From assembly GCF_036421855.1 (NCBI RefSeq), contig NZ_JAZGOK010000014.1: 62,703 nucleotides of DNA, one strand, 5' to 3'. Shown one piece after another: positions 36,409 to 44,797 of the stretch. Under the pieces are notes generated by a model. That model worked only from the letters and a program-made list of their open reading frames with translations, was not told the DNA's origin and made no database searches. This DNA is from Georgenia_B sunbinii. Lineage in GTDB: Bacteria > Actinomycetota > Actinomycetes > Actinomycetales > Actinomycetaceae. The position numbers and the translations under genes were made by a program. How positions within the stretch are numbered: the stretch's first letter is position 1; each line of letters starts with the position of its first letter.

Positions 36409-38202
36409 CTACCGGCGCCCGAGCCCCGCGAGCGCCGCCTGCTCGGCGAAGTCCGGCACCTGGGCGACGACCTCGTCGAAGCTGCCCTGGGCCACCAGTC
36501 GGCCGTCACGCAGGAAGAACACGATGTCGGACTCGCGGATCGTCGCCAGCCGGTGCGCCACCGTGATGACGGTGACGTCCCCGTGGAGCGCGTGGATCGC
36601 ACGGGTGACCGCCGCCTCGGTGGTGGTGTCCAGCGCGCTGGTGGCCTCGTCCATGACGAGCACGCGCGGGTCGTTGTACAGGCCGCGGGCGATGCCCAGC
36701 CGCTGGCGCTGGCCGCCGGACAGCGCCACACCGCGCTCCCCGATCCGGGCGTCGATGCCGCCATCGCGGGCCTCGATGGTCTCGAGCAGCTGGGCGCGCT
36801 CGAGCGCCAGCCGCACCCGTGCGTCGTCGGCCTTCTCCCGCTCCCAGGTGAGGGCGACGTTCTCGGCGACGGTGGCGTCGAACAGCGAGACGTCCTGCGG
36901 CACGTAGCCGATCCGCCGCCGCCAGGACGCGAGCACCAGCTCGAGCCGCTCGCCGTCGACCTCGAGGTGGCCCGACGTCGGCTCGAGCAGGCCCAGGAGG
37001 ATGTCCACCATGGTGGACTTGCCCGCCCCGGAGGCGCCGACGAAGGCCACGTGCGCGCCGGCCGGGATCCGCAGGCTGACGCGGTCCAGCGCCGGGGTCT
37101 CGGCACCCGGATAGGCGAAGGTGACGTCGTGGAGCTCGATGTCCGGGTGCTCGGCGGTGAGCTCGTGCTGGGGCCGCTCGGCCGCCTGCTTGGCGAGCAC
37201 GGCCTCCGAGCCGTTGATGTCGGAGATCACCTGCCGGGTGTAGGCGGCGTTGGAGTTCACCGTGGACTGCACCGTCTGCATCCGGGTGAGCGAAGGGACC
37301 AGCCGGAAGCCGGCGACGCCGAACATTCCGACGGCGGCGATGGCCCCCGCGGCCCCGCCGGTGAGGTACCCGACCCCCGCGATGAGCGCGAACCCGATGA
37401 TGAGCGCCGTCTCCAGCACGTAGCGCGGCACCTGGCCGAGGAAGTTCGCCTCGGCCCGTGCCCGGGAGGAGTGGCCACGGGTGACGTGGACCCGGTCCTG
37501 GACGTCCCCGGTGCGGCCGGCGAGCGTCACCTCCTTGAGCGCGCCGAGCGCCTCGGAGAGGACCCGCACGGTGCGCTGGGACCAGTTCCGGTTCTCCCGG
37601 CCGCTGGCCACCGCGCGCGGTGAGATCACCCCGGCGAGCAGCAGTGCCACGAGCGCGAGGTAGACGATGGTCACCGCCGCGATGAGCGGGTCGAACACGA
37701 CCAGCGCGACGACGATCGCCACCAGGGTGCCGGCCTCGCCGAAGAGCGTCATCGTCGGGATGAGCACCCCGGCCACCGTGACGCCGACACCGACGTCGAC
37801 CATCCGGGTGAGCTCGGAGGTGTTCTTCGACAGCCGGTCGGACCACGAGGACGCCAGGTAGGCCGCGAGGAGACGGTCCCCGATCGCCACCTCGTGGCGG
37901 GCGAATCGGCGGGTCGCGATCCGCAGGAGGATGACGGCGAACACGCCCTTGAGGATGATGAGGACGCACGCGGTCACCAGGGCGGTCACCTGCCCGCCCG
38001 TGGTGGTGAGGTCCCCGATGAGTGGCAGCGACACCGTGCTGTCGCTGAGCACGGACTGCAGCAGGGTGGCGATGAGGCCCAGCGCGACGAGGTCGAGCAG
38101 CGCGAGTGCCGCGGTGAGGATCCCGTAGACGAGCAGGAAGCGCCGGCTGCCGTCAGGGAGCACCTTGAGCAGCGGGCGAACGATGCTCAGTACGTTCCTC
38201 AC
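36409..38202 (-). CDS. ABC exporter, fused membrane and ATPase domains (PglK/MsbA-like flippase)
   Basis: 597 residues. Six membrane helices occupy about residues 20-300; the ATPase follows with Walker A FVGASGAGKSTMVD, signature LSGGQRQRLGIARG, Walker B RVLVMDEATSALD and the H-loop TVAHRL. Length and start (LKVLPDGSRRFLLVY) recall PglK-type flippases of lipid-linked oligosaccharides. It would flip undecaprenyl-linked units, giving the island a second export route beside the Wzm/Wzt pair at 5604-7539. The GTG start at 38202 is seven bases after TATAGT, again a leaderless layout. Confidence 0.86.
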   Translation of the reverse strand: MRNVLSIVRPLLKVLPDGSRRFLLVYGILTAALALLDLVALGLIATLLQSVLSDSTVSLPLIGDLTTTGGQVTALVTACVLIILKGVFAVILLRIATRRFARHEVAIGDRLLAAYLASSWSDRLSKNTSELTRMVDVGVGVTVAGVLIPTMTLFGEAGTLVAIVVALVVFDPLIAAVTIVYLALVALLLAGVISPRAVASGRENRNWSQRTVRVLSEALGALKEVTLAGRTGDVQDRVHVTRGHSSRARAEANFLGQVPRYVLETALIIGFALIAGVGYLTGGAAGAIAAVGMFGVAGFRLVPSLTRMQTVQSTVNSNAAYTRQVISDINGSEAVLAKQAAERPQHELTAEHPDIELHDVTFAYPGAETPALDRVSLRIPAGAHVAFVGASGAGKSTMVDILLGLLEPTSGHLEVDGERLELVLASWRRRIGYVPQDVSLFDATVAENVALTWEREKADDARVRLALERAQLLETIEARDGGIDARIGERGVALSGGQRQRLGIARGLYNDPRVLVMDEATSALDTTTEAAVTRAIHALHGDVTVITVAHRLATIRESDIVFFLRDGRLVAQGSFDEVVAQVPDFAEQAALAGLGRR

Positions 38203-38215
38203 GCTGGCGACTATA
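38203..38215 (-). promoter_or_regulatory. -10 box for the ABC flippase
   Basis: TATAGT on the minus strand (38215-38210), then seven bases, then GTG 38202. This predicts a transcript with no leader or a one-base leader. No good -35 is found 16-19 bases further up. Confidence 0.4.
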
Positions 38216-38238
38216 CGGTGCGGGCTGTGAGCGGTGCC

Positions 38239-38333
38239 CTACTCGAGACCCTCCATGTTCGTCGTGTGTCCGCCGAGCACGGTGCCGCCGTCCACCGGCA
38301 GCGTGTGACCGTAAATGTCGGAGGACCTGTCGG
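38239..38333 (-). pseudogene. Short-chain dehydrogenase C-terminal remnant
   Basis: About 30 codons ending at TAG 38239 read DIYGHTLPVDGGTVLGGHT plus eight more residues. (G)xTLPVDGG near the C-terminus is the typical end of short-chain dehydrogenase/reductase enzymes. No upstream part of such a gene is present in this frame; the sequence before it belongs to a hairpin and the secreted repeat protein. It looks like the stump of a deleted gene. It is too short to be certain. Confidence 0.45.
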
Positions 38334-38337
38334 AGGC

Positions 38338-38369
38338 GTGGGGCCCGTGCCTGCTGGCACGAGCCCCAC
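38338..38369 (-). terminator. Hairpin after the secreted repeat protein
   Basis: Arms GTGGGGCCCGTGCC and GGCACGAGCCCCAC pair over 14 bp with one G-T wobble around a 4-base loop. It begins 29 bases past the stop of the minus-strand gene at 38399. No U-run follows, as is common in high-GC actinomycetes. Confidence 0.6.
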
Positions 38370-38398
38370 ACAACCGTTGCCGGTCGACGTCCGCTGAC

Positions 38399-39550
38399 TC
38401 AGAGAGGCCGGCGGACACCGAGGGTGTCGATCCCGTCGCCGTCCCAGTCACCGACGTAGACCTCGTCACCCTCGTGGCCGAAGGTCAGCACGGCGTCAGG
38501 GTCCCCACCACGCAGAGTGTTGTTCACGTAGTAGGTCCGGCCCCGCTGGATGGTGAAGGTGTCCTCGCCATCACCGTTCCAGTCGCCGGCCAGGGTGACG
38601 TCCCCCTCGCGGCCGTAGGCGAAGGCCAGGTCCGCGTCACCACCACTCAGCGAGTTGTTCACGTGGAAGGTCGCACCCCGGCGCACCGTGAAGGTGTCGC
38701 TCGCGTCACCGTTCCAGTCACCGACGAGGACCTCGTCATCGGCACGGCCGTAGGTGAAGACGACGTCGGCCCAACCGGGGATCAGCTGGTTCTTCACGTG
38801 GTACTCGGCTCCGCGGCGCACCGTGAAGGTGTCCCGCCCGTCGCCGTCCCAGTCACCCACGAGGATATCGTCCCCCGGGCGGCCGTAGGTCAGCACGTAG
38901 TCGGCCTCACCACCGCGGAAGGAGTTGGACACGTGGAACTGGTTGCCCTTGCGCACGGCGATCGTGTCGTGGCCGTCGCCGTCCCAGTCACCGATGAACA
39001 CCTCGTCAGCGAACTTCCCGTAGGCGAGGACCAGGTCAGTGGTCCCCCGCCAGGAGTTGCTCAGGTGGAACTGGCCGGTGCGACCGTTCTCCCGGTAGAG
39101 CTCGACGGTGCCCAGCAGGTGGATCTGGGGCTCGTCCTCCCCTGCGTGGTGCAGCAGCAGATGGACGTCCCAGAGGCCCAGGTCCTCCAGCTCGGAGTAG
39201 TCGAGCGTGCCCTCGTAGGTGTTCTCTGGGATGCCCGGCCCCTCCACCGGCTCCATCTCCACCGGGCCGACGGAGACGCTACCGTCGTCGTCGCCCGCAG
39301 GGTCGGAGGCGAGCTCGACTCTCTCCACCACGGCGTCACCCGTGGTGATGACGGTGGCTCTCACGGTGAGCTCGGGGTCCTCCGAGACATTGAGCCGGTC
39401 GGGGATCTCTACCGTCTCGACGTCGGACGGGCCCGGCGGTTCCAGTGCCTGGGCGGAGGCTGGGACGAGTGCGACCGTCGCCATCCCGACGGCCGCGATC
39501 GCGGCCAGGCTCACCCGTGTTCGTGCATGGTTGCGGATTGTCGGTGACAT
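38399..39550 (-). CDS. Secreted protein with five FG-GAP-like repeats
   Basis: 383 residues. A signal peptide (VSLAAIAAVGMATVALVPAS, cleaved near AQA) leads to a domain of about 120 residues (DVETVEIPDRLNVSEDPELT) that looks beta-sandwich-like. Five repeats of about 45 residues fill the rest, each with HV(S/K/N)N, a Gly-rich turn, YGR, then VGDWDGDGxDTxxVRRG. The DxDGDG loop looks calcium-binding, as in FG-GAP/VCBS propeller blades. The same repeat is found in the GH3, CAP and ThuA/sugar-dehydrogenase proteins of this window. Catalysis is not evident; a surface-bound or matrix-binding role is likely. Confidence 0.8.
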   Translation of the reverse strand: MSPTIRNHARTRVSLAAIAAVGMATVALVPASAQALEPPGPSDVETVEIPDRLNVSEDPELTVRATVITTGDAVVERVELASDPAGDDDGSVSVGPVEMEPVEGPGIPENTYEGTLDYSELEDLGLWDVHLLLHHAGEDEPQIHLLGTVELYRENGRTGQFHLSNSWRGTTDLVLAYGKFADEVFIGDWDGDGHDTIAVRKGNQFHVSNSFRGGEADYVLTYGRPGDDILVGDWDGDGRDTFTVRRGAEYHVKNQLIPGWADVVFTYGRADDEVLVGDWNGDASDTFTVRRGATFHVNNSLSGGDADLAFAYGREGDVTLAGDWNGDGEDTFTIQRGRTYYVNNTLRGGDPDAVLTFGHEGDEVYVGDWDGDGIDTLGVRRPL

Positions 39551-39729
39551 ACCCGCATCCCCCCTATCACTTGGAATCAGCCACAGCTCCTGCGGCTTCG
39601 GTCAGTGTGACAGGGCTCACAGGGCGATTCACGCTGATAAATCCCGGCTGGAGGCTGGCGACATCGGCGTAGGACTCCGGATAGCGCGTCAAGCTCGCGT
39701 CTGCGGTAGCGCGGACGGCGGGAGCCGAG

Positions 39730-40800
39730 CTACGGCACCCGCGGTGCGTCGGCCAGTGCCTGGACGACACGGGCAGCCGCATCACCATGGCCGTAGGGTG
39801 CGGCGTCGGTCGCGGGCGGCGCGGGACGAAGCGCGTGTGCGGCGACGTCGGTGAGCTCGCCGTCGAGCACGTTCCAGCCGAGCTCGACCGTCTCGACCCA
39901 TTCGGTCTCGTGACGCAGGGTCGTGCACGGGACTCGGAGCAGGAATGCCTCCTTCTGCAGGCCGCCGGAGTCCGTGACGACGCCGGCCGAGCGAGCGACG
40001 AGGTCGACCAGTCGCGGGTATGACTGCGGCGGCAGAACCGTGATTGCCCCCGCCTCGAGGACGATGCCGGCTGCGGCGGCTCGGTCCCGCAGCCTGGGGT
40101 GAGCGAGGAGGAGGACCGGCCGAGACTGCTCCGCGAGGGCACCGATGATGGTCGCGAGGCGGTCGGTGTGGTCAGTGTTCTCGGCTCGATGGATCGTCGC
40201 GACGAGGTAGTCGCCGTCACTGACCGAACCGGGCAACGGCACCTGGTCCTCCGCACCGAGTGCGTCCCGGACGCGGTAGAGAACATCCGTCATGACATCG
40301 CCGACCAGGATGGTCCTCGCGCCCAGTCCTTCAGTCTGCAGGTGCCCGACAGCCACGGCTGTCGGGGCGAGCAGCAGGTCGGCCGCGTGGTCGGTCATGA
40401 CCCGGTTGTGCTCCTCGGGCATGCGCCGGTTGAACGAGCGCAGGCCCGCCTCGAGGTGAGCTACCGGCTGGTGGATCTTCACCGCCGCGAGGACGGCGGC
40501 CAAGGTCGAGTTCGTATCCCCGTAGACGAGAACCCAGTCGGGGCGGTGCTCGAGCATGGCGCGCTCCAGCCCGGGGAGCATCGCACCTGTTTGCTCCGCG
40601 TGTGAGCCGGACCCGATATGGAGGTTGACGTCAGGTCGCCGGATGCCGAGGTCGGTGAAGAAGACGTCAGACAGGTCTGCGTCGTAGTGCTGTCCGGTGT
40701 GGACGATCACGTGCTCTTCACCGGCGGCCTCGAGCTCGCGGGCCACGGGTGAGAGCTTGACGAACTGGGGACGCGCTCCGACGACGCTGAGGACCTTCAC
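39730..40800 (-). CDS. wecB: UDP-N-acetylglucosamine 2-epimerase (non-hydrolysing)
   Basis: 356 residues, normal for the family. KVLSVVGARPQFVKLSPV is the diagnostic N-terminus. HTGQHYDADLSD, VYGDTNSTLA, HLEAGLRSFNRRMPEEHNR and IHRAENTD carry the active-site Asp, Glu and His residues; DSGGLQKEAF binds UDP. It interconverts UDP-GlcNAc and UDP-ManNAc in the cytoplasm. Oxidation by one of the two nucleotide-sugar dehydrogenases in this island would then give UDP-ManNAc uronic acid. It is divergent from the tandem glycosyltransferase pair that starts at 40955. The 179 bases downstream, to the secreted repeat protein, show no other gene. Confidence 0.93.
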   Translation of the reverse strand: MKVLSVVGARPQFVKLSPVARELEAAGEEHVIVHTGQHYDADLSDVFFTDLGIRRPDVNLHIGSGSHAEQTGAMLPGLERAMLEHRPDWVLVYGDTNSTLAAVLAAVKIHQPVAHLEAGLRSFNRRMPEEHNRVMTDHAADLLLAPTAVAVGHLQTEGLGARTILVGDVMTDVLYRVRDALGAEDQVPLPGSVSDGDYLVATIHRAENTDHTDRLATIIGALAEQSRPVLLLAHPRLRDRAAAAGIVLEAGAITVLPPQSYPRLVDLVARSAGVVTDSGGLQKEAFLLRVPCTTLRHETEWVETVELGWNVLDGELTDVAAHALRPAPPATDAAPYGHGDAAARVVQALADAPRVP

Positions 40801-40954
40801 ATGGTCACCCTACTGATGTGGGCTGCGGACTCGGCTCAGCCGTGCCACACCGAACCAGCAACCACGGGGAATGCCGTATCGGAGCGACGGCGCTCATAGG
40901 ATGGTGCGTCGGCCCGGACACCCCGGGTCTCAGCAGCACGTGGAAGGGACGAGC

Positions 40955-42127
40955 GTGGCGCGCACCATCCTCCTCGTGCTCTCGTTCTCGGTGGTTGAGC
41001 GAGACCCGCGTGTCCTGCGCCAGATCCGCCTCTTTCGTGACGACTACGACGTCATCACCTGTGGGTTCGGCCCTTCACCAGCGGGCGTCGCCGACCACAT
41101 CCAGGTTCCTGACGAGCTGCGGAGCTGGCGTCCGAGCTTCAAGCCGGTGGCTCTCATGCTGGAGGCGCGCCTGCACCACCGGCTGTACTTCGGCGCAGCG
41201 AGGACTCGGTTCGTCCGGAGCGAGATAGCCCGGCGGGGAGGAGTGGACATCATCCTGGCCAATGACGTCCTGGCGGTCCCTCTCGCTCTCGCGCTTCACG
41301 CCCGGCGTGGTGTCCACGCCGACCTGCACGAGTTCGCCCCGGGTCAAGAAGTGACAGGTACCTGGGTGCGACGTGTGAAGCCGTTCATGGAGTGGGCGTG
41401 CCGGACGTCGCTTTCTCGCGTGGCGTCGATCACCACGGTGAGTCCCGGGATCGCCGAGGAGTACCGCAAGCAGTTCGGGGTCGATGCGGACGTCGTACCG
41501 AACGCCACCCGATATCGCGACGACCTCGAGCCGCGTCCGACGTCGGAACCGATCAGGGTCATCCATGCCGGTGCCGCGGGACGGGTGCGGCGGCTCGAGG
41601 TGATGATCGACGCCGTGGCCCGGGTCAACGCCCGCACGCCCGGTCGCTTCGAGCTCGACCTCTACCTGGTCCCCGGTGATGACCGGTACATCCGCGAGCT
41701 CGCCGAGCGCGCGGGGGACACGGCAGTGACGGGTGTCGCGGTGCGCGAGCCGGTCAGCTTCACCGAGCTCGTGCCGACGATGCACCGTTACGACGTCGGT
41801 CTGTTCATCTGCCCCCCGACCACCATCAATCTCAAGCATGCCTTGCCGAACAAGGTCTTCGAGTTCGTCCAAGCCAGGCTCGCCCTCGTCGTGAGCCCGT
41901 CTCCCGCCATGGCGTCCCTCGTCCGCGAGCACGGCGTCGGCGTCGTGACCGACGGGTTCGAGACGGCGGATCTCGTCCGAGTGCTCGACGCCCTCGCTCC
42001 CGCCGACGTCGAGGCGTACAAGGCGGCGTCCCATGCCGCTGCCGAAATTCTCTCGGCCGAGGTGCTCTCGGCCCCGTGGCTCGACGCCATCTCGGCCCTG
42101 GACCGAAGCGGGACCACGAGCTCGTGA
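40955..42127 (+). CDS. Glycosyltransferase family 4, tandem copy 1
   Basis: 390 residues from GTG 40955, preceded by AAGGGACGAGC; a -10 box TAGGAT lies at 40897-40902. GT-B signature: ILLVLSFSVVERDPRVLRQ, HADLHEFAPGQEV, IRVIHAGAAGRVRRLEVMID, and LPNKVFEFVQARLALVVSP. Homologous to the next gene and to 34830-35972. The stretch ARVNARTPGRFELDLYLVPG is almost identical in the next gene at both protein and DNA level, so the pair arose by a fairly recent duplication. Probable sequential sugar additions; donors unknown. Confidence 0.86.
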   Translation: MARTILLVLSFSVVERDPRVLRQIRLFRDDYDVITCGFGPSPAGVADHIQVPDELRSWRPSFKPVALMLEARLHHRLYFGAARTRFVRSEIARRGGVDIILANDVLAVPLALALHARRGVHADLHEFAPGQEVTGTWVRRVKPFMEWACRTSLSRVASITTVSPGIAEEYRKQFGVDADVVPNATRYRDDLEPRPTSEPIRVIHAGAAGRVRRLEVMIDAVARVNARTPGRFELDLYLVPGDDRYIRELAERAGDTAVTGVAVREPVSFTELVPTMHRYDVGLFICPPTTINLKHALPNKVFEFVQARLALVVSPSPAMASLVREHGVGVVTDGFETADLVRVLDALAPADVEAYKAASHAAAEILSAEVLSAPWLDAISALDRSGTTSS

Positions 42128-42194
42128 TCGTCTGCACGAATGACCCCGCGTGCGTCGCGCCCCATCGACCACCACTCACTGGACGGATGATGAC

Positions 42195-43352
42195 ATGACC
42201 AGGCACCGGCTGCTGATCCTCTCGTTCTCGGAACTGAGGAGAGACCCGCGCGTACTGAGGCAGGTGGAGATCTTCGCCGAGCGGTACGAGGTCATCACGT
42301 GCGGCTTCGGACCGGCACCCGCTGGTGTGGCGGACCACATCGAGGTGCCGGCACGGCTGGCGCGCTGGCGCAAGAGCACCGTGGCGCTGGGCGCTCTCCT
42401 GGCTGCCCGGCGTCACCACCGGCTCTACTTCGGGTCGGAACGCATCGCGTTGGTCCTGCGCGAGGTGAGACGCCGCCCTCCTGTCGACCTTGTCATCGCC
42501 AACGATGTCCTCGCCGTGCCGGCGGCCGTCGAGCTCGCGCCGCGCGCGGGAGTCCATGCCGATCTTCATGAGTACTCCCCGCAGCAGGGAGACGGCGTCG
42601 TGTGGAAGGCCACCATCGCCCCCCTCATGCGGTGGGCCGTTCGCAAGTACGTCACGCGGGCCGCCTCGGTCACTACCGTCGCGCACGGTATTGCCGAGGA
42701 GTACAAGAAGAGGTTCGGCGTCGACGCGGACGTCGTGCCCAACGCCACCCGGTACCGCGACGACCTCGAGACGACGCCGACCGCGACGCCGATCCGGTTG
42801 GTCCACACCGGCGCGGCCGGCCGTGGCCGCCGGATCGAGGTGATGATCGACGCCGTGGCGCAGGTCAACGCCCGCACACCCGGTCGCTTCGAGCTCGACC
42901 TCTATCTCGTTGCTGGTGACGAGCGGTACATCCGCGAGCTCGCCGAGCGCGCGGGCGACGAGGCAGTGACGGGCATCAGGGTGCGAGAGCCGGTCGGCTT
43001 CACCGAGCTCGTCCCCATGATGAACACCTACGACGTGGGCATCCATGTCCTGCCGCCGGTGAGCTTCAACAACCACTGGGCGCTTCCCAACAAGGTCTTC
43101 GAGTACGTGCAGGCCCGGCTCGCTCTCGTCATCGGGCCGTCCCCGGAGATGGCCCGGCTGGTGCGAGCCCACGGCCTCGGTGCCATCGCCGACGGGTTCG
43201 GCGTCGAGGATGTCGCCGCTACGTTGGGCGCGCTCACGCCTGGCGCAGTGGACGCCTACAAGTCAGCGGCTCATCGAGCCGCTGAGGAGCTCGACGCCGG
43301 CCGGCTCTCCGAGCCGTGGGTGGATGCCGTCGAGGCGCTCCTCGACAGCTGA
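42195..43352 (+). CDS. Glycosyltransferase family 4, tandem copy 2
   Basis: 385 residues from ATG 42195, with GGACGGATGATG upstream; an in-frame ATG at 42150 is atypical. Key motifs: LLILSFSELRRDPRVLRQ, HADLHEYSPQQGD, IRLVHTGAAGRGRRIEVMID and LPNKVFEYVQARLALVIGP. It follows copy 1 after 67 bases in the same direction, likely in one transcript. Most differences from copy 1 are in the N-terminal acceptor-facing domain, which suggests a changed acceptor with a similar donor. Confidence 0.86.
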   Translation: MTRHRLLILSFSELRRDPRVLRQVEIFAERYEVITCGFGPAPAGVADHIEVPARLARWRKSTVALGALLAARRHHRLYFGSERIALVLREVRRRPPVDLVIANDVLAVPAAVELAPRAGVHADLHEYSPQQGDGVVWKATIAPLMRWAVRKYVTRAASVTTVAHGIAEEYKKRFGVDADVVPNATRYRDDLETTPTATPIRLVHTGAAGRGRRIEVMIDAVAQVNARTPGRFELDLYLVAGDERYIRELAERAGDEAVTGIRVREPVGFTELVPMMNTYDVGIHVLPPVSFNNHWALPNKVFEYVQARLALVIGPSPEMARLVRAHGLGAIADGFGVEDVAATLGALTPGAVDAYKSAAHRAAEELDAGRLSEPWVDAVEALLDS

Positions 43353-43381
43353 GCCATCCGCTGAGGTGGACGGCACGAGCA

Positions 43382-44797
43382 TCACGACTCTCGCGGCTGC
43401 ACCAGCACACGATGGTAGAGGCCGAGGAGCGCCTGCTCCTCACGCTGCCAAGTGAGCGCGGTCGCAGCGGAGCGCGCCGCCTGCCGGTAGGGCTCCGGGT
43501 CGCGCAAAAGCTCGGTGATCGTCCGCGCCATGTCCGCGGCCTCGACCTCGGTGGCGGAGGCCGGCACCTCACCCTCGTCGTCGGGGCGGACGAGCCCGAA
43601 GATCTCGCCCACTCCGTACCGCTCGACGATCTCGCGCGTGTCGGGCAGATCGGCCGCGGCCACGGGGATACCGGCGTGGATCGCCTCGAAGAGCTTGTTC
43701 GGCAGCGAGTACTCGTAGGACAGGTAGGTGGGTCGGACGAACACGACGGACAGATCGGCATCGGCGAGCGCACCGGCGACCTCGTGCGGCGCGACCTTCC
43801 CGACGAAGTGGACGCGGCCGCTGACTCCGGCGCCGTCGACCAGCCCCCGCAGCACCGCGAGGTAGGCGGGGGTGCCGTAGCCGAGGACGACGAGGTGCAC
43901 GTGCTCGGGCAGCAGGCGCAGTGCCGCGATGGTCTCCTCGAGCCCGCGGCTGGAGGTGATGCGCCCGCCGTAGGCGATGACCTGGTCCTCCAAGGAGAGC
44001 CCGGCGAGCCGACGTAGCCGGCCGTCCTGCGGCCCCACGGGCTCGCCAGCGGTCGGGATGTTGCGGACGAGGGTCGGGCTCTCACGGAGGCGGTAGGTGC
44101 GCTGCAGCCAGCGTGCGATCGACGGCGAGACCGTGATGACGCCATCGGCGCGACGGATGGCCCACCGCTCGATGAGCGCCTCGACGTGCTTGCCCACCGG
44201 ACGGTTGGTCACGTTGCGGTGGCGCCACAGCTCGTGGGAGTCGTAGATGAGCCGCGCACCGGTGCGGCGGGCGATGAGCCAGCCGGGAAAGAGTGTGTTG
44301 CCGTCATTGGCGTGGACGACGTCGGGCAGCCACCGGCGTCCGTCGCGCGCCGCCAACGCCCAGTAGTGGACGAGGATCGCGGTGCGGGCGACGCGGTCCA
44401 CGCCGTCGAGGAACTTGGCGAGAACGGCGCCTCGCACCGCGGGCCGAGGCGAGCGGCTCGCAACTGAGGGCACGGTGGGAACGGAGCGGGCGACCGCGGG
44501 AGGTTGACGCCGTTGCGCTGACAGCCGGGCTCGTGCGCGCTGCACAGCTTGCTTCAGGCGAGGGACGTAGGTGATGAACGCGGGCTCGCGCAGGCGTACG
44601 AGCTTCACGCCGTTCGGCAGGAGCACGGTGGTCGGGGGGGAGCCCTGCTGCAGACGCGCGACCGCGAGGATGCGCACCTCGGCACCTGCTTCGCGCAGCG
44701 AGTGGGCGGTCTTGAGCACCCGGGCGTCGGCGTGCGCGTCGTTGTACACGAGCATCGCGACCCGGCGGCCGGCGAGCGGGCCTGCTGCGACGCTCAC
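43382..44797 (-). CDS. Glycosyltransferase family 4
   Basis: 471 residues from GTG 44797, whose last bases overlap the stop of the upstream gene (GTGA). VAMLVYNDAHADARVLKTA opens the N-domain; a basic linker of about 60 residues (residues 75-125) lengthens it. RLIYDSHELWRHRN and the C-domain IAYGGRITSSRGLEETIAAL and LPNKLFEAIHAGIPVAAADLPD are GT4 hallmarks. It is the second gene of a two-gene unit with the glycosyltransferase at 44794-45957 and converges on the tandem pair. Confidence 0.86.
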   Translation of the reverse strand: MSVAAGPLAGRRVAMLVYNDAHADARVLKTAHSLREAGAEVRILAVARLQQGSPPTTVLLPNGVKLVRLREPAFITYVPRLKQAVQRARARLSAQRRQPPAVARSVPTVPSVASRSPRPAVRGAVLAKFLDGVDRVARTAILVHYWALAARDGRRWLPDVVHANDGNTLFPGWLIARRTGARLIYDSHELWRHRNVTNRPVGKHVEALIERWAIRRADGVITVSPSIARWLQRTYRLRESPTLVRNIPTAGEPVGPQDGRLRRLAGLSLEDQVIAYGGRITSSRGLEETIAALRLLPEHVHLVVLGYGTPAYLAVLRGLVDGAGVSGRVHFVGKVAPHEVAGALADADLSVVFVRPTYLSYEYSLPNKLFEAIHAGIPVAAADLPDTREIVERYGVGEIFGLVRPDDEGEVPASATEVEAADMARTITELLRDPEPYRQAARSAATALTWQREEQALLGLYHRVLVQPRES

